Notes: generated from the sequence alone by a model not told the origin. A DNA stretch of 64,000 bases from Burkholderia sp. Bp9142 (GCF_003853415.1 NZ_QTPP01000036.1:16420-80419); one strand, 5' to 3'. Positions 9,240 to 18,188 are shown, counted from the first letter of the stretch. Translations and numbers: made by a program.

Positions 9240-10265
9240 ATGAAAAAGCTCATTATGTTGCTTGGCCTGCTTGTCAGTACACTCTCCGCAGCGGCGGCTG
9301 ACATGTCCAACGGGGCCGACAATTTTTACAAGAGTGACCGGGTAGCTTCGCAGAAGGTCACGTTCAAGAATCAATACAAGATGGACATCGTCGGGAATCT
9401 CTTCGTTCCGAAGAATCTCGACCGTAGCAAAAAGAGCCCGGCGATCATCGTCGGGCATCCGATGGGCGCCGTCAAAGAACAGAGCTCGAACCTGTACGCG
9501 CAAAGGCTGGCTGAGCAGGGATTCGTCACGCTCGCCATCGACCAGTCCTTCTGGGGCGAGAGTGCCGGGCAGCCGCGCAATGCTGTAGCACCGGACATAT
9601 ACGCCGAAGCCTTCAGCGCTGCCGTGGATTTCCTCGGAACGAGGCCGTTTGTGGACCGACAGCGAATTGGCGTGCTCGGCATCTGCGGTAGCGGAAGCTT
9701 TGTCATCAGCGCAGCCAAGATCGATCCACGCATGAAAGCCATCGCGACAGTCAGCATGTACGACATGGGCGGCGTCAATCGAAACGGTCTGCGGCATTCG
9801 CAGACCGTTGAGCAGCGGAAGCAGGCAATCGCCGCAGCTGCAGAACAACGCTATGTCGAATTCGCCGGTGGTAAAGCCGAGTACACCAGCGGGACGGTGC
9901 ATGAGTTGGACGCAGATACTCCGCCAATTCAGCGCGAATTTTACGATTTCTACCGCACACCACGGGGCGAGTACACGCCGAAGGGATCGTCGCGCGCGCT
10001 CACGACGCACCCGACATTGACCAGCAACGTCAAGTTCATGAACTTCTATCCGTTCAATGACATCGAGACGATATCACCCCGCCCGATGCTGTTCATCACG
10101 GGTGAGAACGCACACTCTCGGGAATTCAGCGAAGAGGCCTACCGACTTGCTGGCCAACCGAAAGAGCTTGTCGTCGTACCGGGTGCAGGTCACGTCGACC
10201 TTTACGATCGAGTCAATCTGATTCCGTTCGATAAGCTGACGTCGTTCTTCCAGAAGAACCTCTAG
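9240..10265 (+). CDS. Secreted alpha/beta hydrolase, dienelactone hydrolase-like
   Basis: An exported hydrolase of 341 residues with an N-terminal signal peptide (MKKLIMLLGLLVSTLSAAAA). The nucleophile elbow reads GICGS with Cys149 where serine hydrolases carry Ser, as in dienelactone-hydrolase and YcjY-like relatives. The oxyanion region is HPMGAVKEQ, and a late GAGHVDLYD motif provides the catalytic His. It begins 63 bases after the alcohol dehydrogenase with an AAGGA site, so it may be co-transcribed with it. It ends just before a strong hairpin with a T run. Natural substrate unknown; a plain esterase role is equally possible. Confidence 0.85.
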   Translation: MKKLIMLLGLLVSTLSAAAADMSNGADNFYKSDRVASQKVTFKNQYKMDIVGNLFVPKNLDRSKKSPAIIVGHPMGAVKEQSSNLYAQRLAEQGFVTLAIDQSFWGESAGQPRNAVAPDIYAEAFSAAVDFLGTRPFVDRQRIGVLGICGSGSFVISAAKIDPRMKAIATVSMYDMGGVNRNGLRHSQTVEQRKQAIAAAAEQRYVEFAGGKAEYTSGTVHELDADTPPIQREFYDFYRTPRGEYTPKGSSRALTTHPTLTSNVKFMNFYPFNDIETISPRPMLFITGENAHSREFSEEAYRLAGQPKELVVVPGAGHVDLYDRVNLIPFDKLTSFFQKNL

Positions 10266-10753
10266 TCGATGAGGTTCGCGGCTACCCGCAGCCGACAGTC
10301 CAAAGGCCACGCTCCGGCGTGGCCTTTTTGCGGAAGCAGTGGTTCGCCCCTCCCATGCGGATCGCACGGTGGCGTAGGAATCCGCCCGACACTAGCGTTT
10401 TCACCGATTGTTTTATGACGAATACTCATAAGTCCAATCACCCCAACCATCTTTATCGATTGTCCGCAGCACTGTTTAATGCGGTCTTGGCTCCGTGACG
10501 CTCGCATCCGCCAGACGTGTCGTCGGCATTCCGGCATCCATCATTCCCTCTACGCTCGCGGGTTGCGACCGAAATGTCTGCGCGGCGTCTACCCGCGCCC
10601 GCAGTTGTCGGATGACGAACAAGCCGTACTGCGGCTTCCGTCCGCAGGATCCGTGACCGCGGCACTACACGTCATGCCGATCGGTGCGAAGCAACCATTT
10701 CATCTGTACTCGTTCGCGGCCAGCTGTGTATTCGCGAAGCAACAAGGAACACC
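10266..10753. other. Intergenic region upstream of the MFS gene
   Basis: Apart from the terminator at its start, this 488-base region carries no coding frame or RNA I can support. It should contain the MFS promoter. The MFS ribosome site AAGGAAC is at its end (10744-10750). Confidence 0.4.
10302..10328 (+). terminator. Rho-independent terminator after the hydrolase gene
   Basis: A GC-rich stem AAGGCCACGC/GCGTGGCCTT with a short loop is followed by TTTTT on the plus strand. It lies 36 bases after the stop of the hydrolase and should end the SDR/alcohol dehydrogenase/hydrolase transcripts before the MFS gene. Confidence 0.8.
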
Positions 10754-11932
10754 ATGTCGACATTGGCAGCACAAACTCAAATTTCCGCCCGGCATATATG
10801 GAGCGCCGTTAGTTCGATGGCAATGTGCGCCGCAATGTTGATCGCCACGGAATTCATGCCGGTGAGCCTTCTTACGCCGATTGCATCGGACCTTCATGCA
10901 ACCGTCGGGATGGCGGGTCAGGCAATTTCGATATCGGGACTCTTCGCCGTGGCGACCAGCCTGCTGATTCCGGCGCTCGCGGGCCGCTTCGATCGTAGAA
11001 ACGTACTTACCGCAATGGCGGTGCTGATGCTCGTGTCGCTTGTCCTTATCGCAGACGCAGACAACTTCGCTATGCTGATGGCAGCCCGTGCACTGCTCGG
11101 CATTTCAGTCGGCGGCTTCTGGTCACTCGCAACAGCAACCGTCATGCGTCTCGTGCCGGAACACTCTATTCCGCGGGCGCTCGCTGTCCTTTTCACCGGC
11201 AACGCCGTTGCAACCGCTTTTGCCGCGCCGATCGGCAGTTACGTAGGCGGTGTGATCGGGTGGCGCGGCGTATTCTGGGCACTGGCGCCAATCGTTGTCC
11301 TCAACCTGATCTGGTTGTGGTTCAGCATTCCGTCGATGCCGCCCCAAGGAAACCAATCAATTGGCAAAGTCATCGGCCTGCTCAAGCGACGCAATGTGGC
11401 CTTCGGGATGCTCGCCGTCATGCTGACGTTCGGCGGCGCATTTGCCATCTTCACCTATCTGCGCCCCTTTCTCGAAGCGTATACACACGTCGACGTCGCC
11501 CAATTGTCGATGCTGCTCCTGGGTTTGGGGCTCGCGGGCTTCGTGGGCACCTATGGGGCAAGTTCGCTGATCGCCAAGCGCCTGTACCTACTGCTCATGA
11601 TTCTCCCGGTCGCGCTTGGCGCCGTAACCATCGGAATGCTTTCGGTCGGCCACCTGCTGTGGGCAGTGGCGGTCGCAATGATCGCATGGGGTACGATCAA
11701 TTCGGCGATCCCCGTTGCTTGGTCTACGTGGCTGACCCAGGGCATCAAGGACGAACCTGAAAGCGGCGGTGGCCTGATGGTGGCTGCAATTCAGTTATCC
11801 ATTATGGTCGGCGCTGAATTTGGGGGGGTTCTGCTCGACCACCTGTCCATCGCCGCAACGCTGGTAGGCGGTACCGCACTACTCGTGTTGTCGTCGTTGA
11901 TCGTCGGCAACGGCACCCGTTTGAAACCGTAA
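10754..11932 (+). CDS. nepI: MFS transporter, NepI-like purine ribonucleoside exporter
   Basis: Twelve-helix major facilitator of 392 residues in the drug:H+ antiporter DHA1 group. The sequence closely follows E. coli NepI, the inosine/guanosine exporter, in several blocks: EFMPVSLLTPIASDL, RALLGISVGGFWSLA, TATVMRLVPEHSIPRAL, GWRGVFWALA and PVAWSTWLT. It sits in the inner membrane and would drive efflux with the proton gradient. An AAGGAAC site precedes the ATG. It stands alone between a terminator and the convergent porin gene. The exact substrate is inferred only from resemblance. Confidence 0.85.
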   Translation: MSTLAAQTQISARHIWSAVSSMAMCAAMLIATEFMPVSLLTPIASDLHATVGMAGQAISISGLFAVATSLLIPALAGRFDRRNVLTAMAVLMLVSLVLIADADNFAMLMAARALLGISVGGFWSLATATVMRLVPEHSIPRALAVLFTGNAVATAFAAPIGSYVGGVIGWRGVFWALAPIVVLNLIWLWFSIPSMPPQGNQSIGKVIGLLKRRNVAFGMLAVMLTFGGAFAIFTYLRPFLEAYTHVDVAQLSMLLLGLGLAGFVGTYGASSLIAKRLYLLLMILPVALGAVTIGMLSVGHLLWAVAVAMIAWGTINSAIPVAWSTWLTQGIKDEPESGGGLMVAAIQLSIMVGAEFGGVLLDHLSIAATLVGGTALLVLSSLIVGNGTRLKP

Positions 11933-12205
11933 GCATGCGGCCGCACGAAATTGCGATCGTGCTGCCGCACCGTCCCGCAGTGGAGACACCCGAATCCATT
12001 ATCGAGCTGACCGATCGTTCCCGAATCGTCAGATAGCGGCCCGCAACCTACCGGCATGCGAAGCGAAGCAAACATCCCCCTCCGTCGCACTAGGCACGTT
12101 GCGAAGAAGCGATGCCCGATTCCGTGACCACGGCCTGGTGCGTATGCCTCCCACCTACAATCAGTACGATTGCCGCAGCTACACCCGGCGCCCGCCACTG
12201 CTCGC

Positions 12206-13432
12206 TCAGAACTTATGCCGTACCCCAACCCGAAGCGAAACCTGCTTGTCAGTCGCGGACGGTGTCAATCCGGTGATCTGCGCAACCGCTGGCTGCCCGA
12301 GCGAATCCGTCCCGCTCGCCTTCTCGAACACGGCAACCGTATAAACGTCGGTACGCTTCGACAGGAAATAATCGACACCCGCGCTGAACAGGTTGTAGTT
12401 CGCGCCGCCCTTGCCACCGGCACCGCCGTTTCTCGTGTAGTCGTAGGCGACACCCGCCTGCAACGACGGCGTGAACTGGTATTTCGCGTTGATCTCGACG
12501 TTGTTGAATGCCGCGGTGCCTGCGTAACGCAGCGCATTCGGCCCCGACGCGGAGCCCAGCCCCTCGAAGCGCGTATTCGAATACGCGAGGTTGACGCTGA
12601 GGGCGGCCAGCGTCACGCCCGCTCCGACGCCGGCGATTTCGAGCCGGTTCGCGGACGCGTAGCCGGCGAACACGGGGTTGCTCTCCGGCGCACTCGCGCT
12701 GCCGGCGCTGCCGAGGTTGTTGCTCGTAGCCGGACCGGCATTCGGATTCGCGCCGAAGAACGACGTGTTCGGGTTGCGGACGTTCAGGTAGCCTGCGCCG
12801 ATCGAAAACGGCCCCGCCGCATACGACGCGCCGGCGCCCCAGATCCAGTTGGTCGAGAACGACCCGGCGGTGCCGCCGAGATTCATCAACGCTTCGACCG
12901 TCAGCCCGCGGTAGCTGGCACTGCGGAACTTGATCGAATTGTTGATGCGTCGCGTGTTCAACGCGTTGTCGAGGTCGCCCGGATGCGAGGTCATGTAGCC
13001 GCCCCACTGCGGCGCGGCGAGGAACGGCCCGTAAAAATCGACGACAGGATCGTACTGGCGCCCGAGCGTGACCGTGCCGACCGGATGGCTCAGGCCGACA
13101 TACGCCTGCCGCCCGAACATCGCGCCGCCCTGGTTCAGCACGCCGTTGTTGCTGTAGAAACCGCTCTCCAGCACGAACAGCGCCTTGAGACCGCCGCCGA
13201 GATCCTCACTGCCCTTGAGCCCCCAGCGGCTCCCCTGCAGGCCGGCCGACCCGCCTTCGATCATCGCGACCTGATGACCGCCGACCGGGCCGGCCGCCGT
13301 TCGCGCCGTCTGCACATTGCTGGTGTAATTGATGCCGCTGTCGATGATCCCGTACAACGTCACGCTGCTTTGCGCCAGTGCGATTGCCGGCATTGAATTC
13401 AGTACAACAAAGCAAAATGAAAGCTTCCTCAT
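12206..13432 (-). CDS. Gram-negative trimeric porin
   Basis: Outer-membrane general porin of 408 residues. A signal peptide ends ALAQSSVTLYGIID, the classic start of beta-proteobacterial (Bordetella/Neisseria-like) porins, followed by alternating amphipathic strands (GLKGSEDLGGGLKALFVLESGF, broken by loops) and a C-terminal aromatic end (RVGVRHKF) recognised by the BAM complex. The ATG at 13432 has a strong AAGGAGGAG site upstream; a TTG one codon earlier is a less likely start. GC content is higher than in the genes to its left, more like the core genome. It converges with the MFS gene. Confidence 0.92.
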   Translation of the reverse strand: MRKLSFCFVVLNSMPAIALAQSSVTLYGIIDSGINYTSNVQTARTAAGPVGGHQVAMIEGGSAGLQGSRWGLKGSEDLGGGLKALFVLESGFYSNNGVLNQGGAMFGRQAYVGLSHPVGTVTLGRQYDPVVDFYGPFLAAPQWGGYMTSHPGDLDNALNTRRINNSIKFRSASYRGLTVEALMNLGGTAGSFSTNWIWGAGASYAAGPFSIGAGYLNVRNPNTSFFGANPNAGPATSNNLGSAGSASAPESNPVFAGYASANRLEIAGVGAGVTLAALSVNLAYSNTRFEGLGSASGPNALRYAGTAAFNNVEINAKYQFTPSLQAGVAYDYTRNGGAGGKGGANYNLFSAGVDYFLSKRTDVYTVAVFEKASGTDSLGQPAVAQITGLTPSATDKQVSLRVGVRHKF

Positions 13433-13492
13433 CAATCGATCTCCTCCTTCGGTTATATGTCCCGGCTCGCCGCCGGATTGCGCGTCATCGTG

Positions 13493-13695
13493 TCAATGGG
13501 TCTGGTTCACCACGTTCGACGGCGTGTCGGCGGCCGGCTGTTCGTGAACGCGAATGAAGAACGTCATCAGGAACGACACGACGAGCAGCGCCGCGAGAAA
13601 CAGCAGCCCAGGCGTCGCGCTCTGCCCCGTTCCCTTGACGAAGCCGATCATGAACGGCCCGGCATGGCGCCGAAACAGCTGCTCATGGCCGCAAC
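13493..13695 (-). pseudogene. C-terminal remnant of an MFS transporter
   Basis: On the minus strand a frame reads GPFMIGFVKGTGQSATPG, then a hydrophobic helix (LLFLAALLVVSFLMTFFI) and ends in TGA at 13493. This matches the last helix of ACS-family (tartrate/phthalate-type) major facilitators. Just upstream, MSSCFGAMPG occurs in another frame, so the fragment also seems frameshifted, and nothing of the rest of the transporter follows. The break lies only about 180 bases from the start of the Gabija module, so insertion of that module may have destroyed the gene. Confidence 0.65.
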
Positions 13696-13705
13696 AGAAA
13701 CTCTA

Positions 13706-13725
13706 CTTTTGACTCGCGTCAAAAG
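13706..13725. repeat. Perfect short inverted repeat upstream of gajA
   Basis: CTTTTGAC and GTCAAAAG flank a four-base TCGC loop, a perfect 8-bp palindromic stem. It lies between the MFS remnant and the Gabija module. It could be an operator, a weak terminator for the minus strand or a trace of an insertion boundary. Confidence 0.6.
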
Positions 13726-13877
13726 CGGGGGATTACCGTTTGGTAGACACACCTGAAATTCTATTCCGGCCTATTGCATCCCCAATGATCGGTTAGAATT
13801 TCCGAGAAATTTTCAGTCTCTCGCATGTGTCATTGGAATAGCCTATCGGTAGGACTCTACGCGGCAGGGGCGTCACT

Positions 13878-15935
13878 GTGTATATCGCAGAAATTCGAAT
13901 CGAGAACTTCCGCCTGTTTGGTGCCAATAACAATGCGCTCGTGCTACCACTGTCCCCGGGACTTACCGCATTGGTCGGCGAGAACGATGCCGGTAAGACA
14001 GCGGTCATCGACGCGCTACGTTTGGTGGTCGGCACGCGTGACCAGGACGTGCTGCGGGTGGATCCACTTGATTTTCATCAGCCCGTCCCCGGTGGTCCAA
14101 GTGCCAACGAAATTATCATCCGTCTGACTTTCAGAGGCCTCACCACCGCTGATCGAGGCGCGTTTGCCGAGTTCCTCACGTATGAAACGGTAGCCGGGGT
14201 GGTCAATACCGTGCTGATCGTGACCTGGGTTGCGAAACGCAACACCAAGGAAGGCAGCTCACGCCGGGTGCTTCCGCCTGAGTGGCGCACGGGTGCCAAG
14301 GGAGACGGCCCCTTGCTCGATCTGGGGGCACGATCGCTGCTGACGGCGACGTATCTGCGGCCGTTGCGCGACGCCGAGCGGGCCATGAGCTCTGGGCGAG
14401 GATCGCGACTGTCGCAGATCCTCCAGCACACCACGGAAATCCGCGACACAGGAAACCCTTTCGACAAGCTTGCCGATCCGCCACCCGACCCGACGACGTT
14501 GAGTGTGTTGGGCCTCGGCGACTATGCGACTCATCTGCTTGGGGAGAGCGAAGGCATTAGGCAGGCTCGAAAGCGGCTCAATGATGAGTACCTGAAGCCC
14601 CTCTCGTTCGCCAACGATATGCTAAATGCGCGGATCGGCGTAGCAGGCGCGCAGGAGGACAGCCTCAGATTGCGGCAGTTGCTTGAGAAGCTTGAGCTCG
14701 TACTGACCGCGTCGTCTGACGCCGAAAGCGCGCACAGTCGTGGACTCGGCTCAAACAACCTGCTGTTCATGGCGTGCGAGCTCCTGCTTCTCGCTACTGA
14801 AAGCGACGGATTCCCGTTGCTGCTGATCGAAGAGCCCGAGGCGCATCTCCATCCGCAGCGGCAGTTGCAACTTATGTCGTTCCTGCAGGCACAGGCAAAG
14901 AAGACGCGTGCCGATGGACAGCGCATCCAGATCATCGTTACAACGCATAGTGCCAATCTCGCTTCGGACCTACAACTCGACAGGCTCGTACTGATTGAAG
15001 GCGGACGCGCTTTCCCTCTGTGTGAGGGAAAGACCAAGCTCAGCGCATCAGACTATCGATTTCTCGAGCGCTTCCTCGATGTGACCAAGGCAAACTTATT
15101 CTTCGCGCGCGCAGTGATGATCGTCGAGGGGGATGCCGAGAACATCCTCCTGCCCGTCATAGCGAGGTTACTTGACCGCGATTTCCACCATCACGGTGTC
15201 TCCGTGGTTAATGTCGGCGGTGTTGGGCTCGGCCGATACGCGCGCGTATTCATGCGCGAAGACGTTGAGAAGGATGGGGTCGTTAACATTCCCGTCGCCT
15301 GCATCACCGACATGGACGTGATGCCCAACAATGCGCCCTGGATCGTCGGCAAGCTGGAGGACGGGCAACCGATCCCTCTAAGACCTCCCTCAAAGCGGCA
15401 ATGGCGGATTAAGGACGATTTTCCGGGCGAACAGCTCGAACAGCGGCGAGCCGAACGCAGGGAGAAGGCCTCAGGCCAAAAGGTCGAGACGTTCGTCGCT
15501 GACGAATGGACGCTTGAATTTGACCTCGCATTCCATGGTCTCAGCAAGCACGTCTACCGTGCAGGGACGCTGGCGCTAGCCAATGACCGCCTCACTGCCG
15601 GCACTGCCGATCAGGCCGTCATCCTCGCCGCCGCTGATGCAGCCTATCAAGCGCTGATCGATGCGGGTCATGATCCGTCGACGCTCGCTTCACATGTCTA
15701 TGCGCTGTTTGAGGATGATGGGGGCTCAAAGGCGATCGGCGCGCAATATCTTGCCGAACTGCTGGAAAAGGAGGTTACGGACAATAACCTTGATGCCAAT
15801 AGCTTGCGCGCATTGCTGCCACCCTACATCGTTGCGGCTATCGAGCATGTCACCGGGCCGTTCGCACCGCCGCTCGAAGGCGGCGCGGCCGGAGAGCCGG
15901 GCGCGCCAGTAATGGCGCCGGCACCGGGGGCCTGA
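13878..15935 (+). CDS. gajA: Gabija anti-phage defence protein GajA (OLD-family ATPase/TOPRIM endonuclease)
   Basis: A nucleotide-sensing DNA endonuclease of 685 residues. The N-terminal ABC-type ATPase has Walker A GENDAGKT (residues 34-41), a Walker B LLLIEEPEAHLHP near 314-326 and a downstream TTHS switch histidine. The C-terminal TOPRIM nuclease shows its acidic Glu in MIVEGDAEN (about 414-421) and the DxD-type TDMDVMP (about 476-483), so the metal site looks intact. In Gabija, GajA cuts phage DNA and is held inactive by ATP until nucleotides are depleted. It starts at GTG 13878 and its stop abuts the gajB start, a normal Gabija arrangement. It is about 100 residues longer than the Bacillus cereus protein and ends in a Pro/Gly/Ala-rich tail. 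Confidence 0.9.
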   Translation: MYIAEIRIENFRLFGANNNALVLPLSPGLTALVGENDAGKTAVIDALRLVVGTRDQDVLRVDPLDFHQPVPGGPSANEIIIRLTFRGLTTADRGAFAEFLTYETVAGVVNTVLIVTWVAKRNTKEGSSRRVLPPEWRTGAKGDGPLLDLGARSLLTATYLRPLRDAERAMSSGRGSRLSQILQHTTEIRDTGNPFDKLADPPPDPTTLSVLGLGDYATHLLGESEGIRQARKRLNDEYLKPLSFANDMLNARIGVAGAQEDSLRLRQLLEKLELVLTASSDAESAHSRGLGSNNLLFMACELLLLATESDGFPLLLIEEPEAHLHPQRQLQLMSFLQAQAKKTRADGQRIQIIVTTHSANLASDLQLDRLVLIEGGRAFPLCEGKTKLSASDYRFLERFLDVTKANLFFARAVMIVEGDAENILLPVIARLLDRDFHHHGVSVVNVGGVGLGRYARVFMREDVEKDGVVNIPVACITDMDVMPNNAPWIVGKLEDGQPIPLRPPSKRQWRIKDDFPGEQLEQRRAERREKASGQKVETFVADEWTLEFDLAFHGLSKHVYRAGTLALANDRLTAGTADQAVILAAADAAYQALIDAGHDPSTLASHVYALFEDDGGSKAIGAQYLAELLEKEVTDNNLDANSLRALLPPYIVAAIEHVTGPFAPPLEGGAAGEPGAPVMAPAPGA

Positions 15936-17942
15936 GTGATGTACGACGATCTAATCCGAGAGGAAGACGTTACCTGGGCAGCAGTATTGATGGGGCTTGG
16001 TCCGGCCGGATTTGCGGCTGTCGAGGGTGATGACAGCCGACTCCGAGCAATGCTGCGACTCGACACAATCGACTTCGAGGCATGCCCGGGAAGTGGCAAG
16101 ACGACTTTGCTGGTCGCAAAACTCGCAGTGCTGGCGATGCGCTGGCCAAGCCGTCAGCAGGGCATCTGCGTGCTATCGCATACCAACGCCGCGCGCAACG
16201 AAATCAGCGCGAAGCTCAGCAGTTCGGCGGCTGGTGTCTCGTTGACGCGCTACCCGCACTTCGTCGGCACGATCCACGCGTTTGTGAACGAGTATCTCGC
16301 GCTGCCTTGGCTCCGGTCGAAAGGAGTCGAAGTGCGCTGCATCGATACAAGGATTGCGCTTGCAAAGCGCTGGAGCCTGTTACCCGCGAATCGGCGCTGG
16401 GCTTTGCAGCAGGCAAATCTGAGCGAGACCTGCCTGATTTACGACCAGACTGACTATGGCGGGGGCAAGACAGGCCATTTCGGACCGCAGACGCCTACAT
16501 ATCAAGCGATCATCGATGCGCGTCGCCAGTCGAGCGAACAGGGATATTTCTGCTTCGACGAAATGTTCGTATGGGCCTGCGAATTGCTTGATCGGGATCC
16601 TGAGACGATTCCAATGCTACGTCGGCGCTTTCCGCTGGTATTCATCGACGAGGCGCAGGACAACAGTGAGGCACAATCGGCGCTGCTGCACCGCATCTTT
16701 TGCAGCGGCGACGCGCCGTCGCGCCGTCAGCGTTTCGGCGACTCCAACCAGGCCATCTACGGAAGCACCAGCCAGAGTGGCGCCACGACGGACCAGTTTC
16801 CAGGCGCCGTTGTACATCCGATGCCACGCAGCTATCGTTTTGGTCAGAATCTTGCGGATCAAGTAAAGGGATTGGGGGTTACGCCGCATGCGCTAATCGG
16901 CGCTGGTCCACCGGAACACCTCAGCGCCGATCCTAAGGCGTCGGCAATCTTCCTTTTCGATGACGGGTCGGTCCAGAGAGTGCTGGAGCGCTACGGCCAG
17001 CATCTGCTGGATAGCTTCGACGCAACTGTGCTGAAAAACGGAGTGTTCACTGCAGTGGCCGGGGTTCACGAGCCCGGAGACGACGATCGCATCCCGCGAG
17101 CGATGGGACACTATGTGCCCAGTTATGACCCGGCATGCGCTCGGAAGGAGTCCACGCCGAGCAGCTTCGCACAATACCTTGCGCGGGCTCGTTTTGAGAT
17201 GGCTGGCAGCGGAAACACGGACAGGCTTATCAACGCCGTGGCCGCGGCGCTCCTCGCTGCAAGCGAGCTTGCCGGTGCCCCGTATGGGGCGAGCGCACGG
17301 AAATCGCCTCATCGCCGGCTGGTCGAGATGCTTGGCGACAGCGACGCAAGAGGCGAATATCTCGCATTGCAAGAGATCATCCTGACGCACCAAGGCGATA
17401 TCACCCCTGCGGTCTGTGCAGCGGCAGCACAAGCCCGTATCGAGGCGGTGATCCGGCAACTGAGCGGTGCAGAGGTGCTCGGCGAGGATGTTGCCACCTT
17501 CTTAGCACCGCCGCAGGCTCAGGCCGTAGCTGAGGGCGAAGCCGCAATCGCCGCGCGCACCGATAATTTGTTTGCTTATCCGCCCGACGCACCGCAGGTA
17601 CACATTCGGCTGAGCTCGATCCATGCGGTGAAGGGCGAAACGCACACGGCGACGCTCGTCCTCGACAGTTTCTACCACGCGCATCATCTAAGCGAACTCA
17701 AGCCATGGTTGCTGGGCACGAAGTCGGGCGGCTTTTCGACAAACGCCAGGGGCCGGCAGGTCCCTGAGGGCACGCGAATGCTCGGGCGGCTCAGGCTACA
17801 TTACGTCGCCATGACTCGCCCGACCCATCTGCTGTGCTTGGCGATGCGGAAGGATGCGTTTGGGCATGGGGAACTCGACATGCTGATGGGTCGGGGTTGG
17901 ACTGTCATTGATTGCTGCGCAGATGCGCAGGTACAAGTCTAG
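15936..17942 (+). CDS. gajB: Gabija anti-phage defence protein GajB (UvrD-like helicase)
   Basis: Superfamily 1 helicase of 668 residues that partners GajA. Visible motifs are: I PGSGKTT (about 51-57); Ia VLSHTNAARNE; II VFIDEAQD (about 235-243); III FGDSNQAIYG; V SSIHAVKGETHTATLVLD (about 560-577); VI YVAMTRPTHLL (about 622-632). All key residues are present. In characterised Gabija, GajB senses DNA ends and consumes nucleotides, which releases GajA from inhibition. Translation starts at GTG 15936, the base after the gajA stop, or at ATG 15939. The pair is the only defence system in the window. Confidence 0.9.
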   Translation: MMYDDLIREEDVTWAAVLMGLGPAGFAAVEGDDSRLRAMLRLDTIDFEACPGSGKTTLLVAKLAVLAMRWPSRQQGICVLSHTNAARNEISAKLSSSAAGVSLTRYPHFVGTIHAFVNEYLALPWLRSKGVEVRCIDTRIALAKRWSLLPANRRWALQQANLSETCLIYDQTDYGGGKTGHFGPQTPTYQAIIDARRQSSEQGYFCFDEMFVWACELLDRDPETIPMLRRRFPLVFIDEAQDNSEAQSALLHRIFCSGDAPSRRQRFGDSNQAIYGSTSQSGATTDQFPGAVVHPMPRSYRFGQNLADQVKGLGVTPHALIGAGPPEHLSADPKASAIFLFDDGSVQRVLERYGQHLLDSFDATVLKNGVFTAVAGVHEPGDDDRIPRAMGHYVPSYDPACARKESTPSSFAQYLARARFEMAGSGNTDRLINAVAAALLAASELAGAPYGASARKSPHRRLVEMLGDSDARGEYLALQEIILTHQGDITPAVCAAAAQARIEAVIRQLSGAEVLGEDVATFLAPPQAQAVAEGEAAIAARTDNLFAYPPDAPQVHIRLSSIHAVKGETHTATLVLDSFYHAHHLSELKPWLLGTKSGGFSTNARGRQVPEGTRMLGRLRLHYVAMTRPTHLLCLAMRKDAFGHGELDMLMGRGWTVIDCCADAQVQV

Positions 17943-17986
17943 CCAAACGCACTCGAAATGGTGCGCTGAACCATACTTTTCCCCGA

Positions 17987-18044
17987 TGCTGCATACTTTG
18001 ATGTCTCTGAAACCCCTCTTCCTAGTTGCTGCAGACTTTGATGT
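17987..18044. repeat. Pair of 18-bp direct repeats
   Basis: TGCTGCATACTTTGATGT at 17987-18004 recurs as TGCTGCAGACTTTGATGT at 18027-18044, 17 of 18 identical, with starts 40 bases apart. Neither copy is in a gene. Short tandem terminal repeats are seen at the ends of some insertion sequences (for example the IS21 family), and paired repeats also serve as repressor sites. Either reading is open. Confidence 0.6.
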
Positions 18045-18060
18045 GCGCCGATAGACGGGC

Positions 18061-18126
18061 AAAAAAAAGCGCCACGGAGACCGTGGCGCTAAAAAAGTTC
18101 TAGCCATTCCGAGGGCCGTGCTAGAA
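18061..18126 (-). terminator. Tandem rho-independent terminators on the minus strand
   Basis: The first stem (GTTCTAGC at 18126-18119 with GCTAGAAC at 18104-18097) is followed by TTTTTT. The second (AGCGCCACGG at 18090-18081 with CCGTGGCGCT at 18077-18068) is followed by eight T. On the plus strand both are followed by A or mixed sequence, so they act leftwards. Confidence 0.8.
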
Positions 18127-18188
18127 CCTGAGAGACTGCGCGAAACACCGTTGCCGGTTAAACTCCTGAAACGATGTTTCGAAAACGT
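18061..18188 (-). ncRNA. Candidate small RNA, about 128 nt
   Basis: Read on the minus strand, a TTGACT-17-AAGAAT promoter (18222-18194) is followed by short hairpins: GAAAC-ATC-GTTTC, ACCG with a GCAA tetraloop, GTTCTAGC/GCTAGAAC followed by six T, and finally AGCGCCACGG-TCT-CCGTGGCGCT followed by eight T. No protein is encoded on this strand for several kilobases, so two terminators with long U-tracts make sense only for a short RNA. The U-rich 3' end is typical of Hfq-bound RNAs. I do not recognise a named family. The CTCTCAGG string resembles the end of glycine aptamers, but the rest of that fold is absent. Confidence 0.5.

Noticed and set aside
10479..10841. Plus-strand 120-codon frame before the MFS gene
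   Set aside because: It overlaps the MFS start in another frame, has no ribosome site or domain and unusual Cys/Arg content.
13457..13756. Plus-strand 99-codon frame after the porin
   Set aside because: It is the antisense of the MFS remnant and has an Arg/Glu-rich composition typical of shadows.
18119..18145. CTCTCAGG string resembling the end of a glycine riboswitch
   Set aside because: The remaining conserved glycine aptamer segments are missing, and the motif leads to a terminator rather than to glycine genes.
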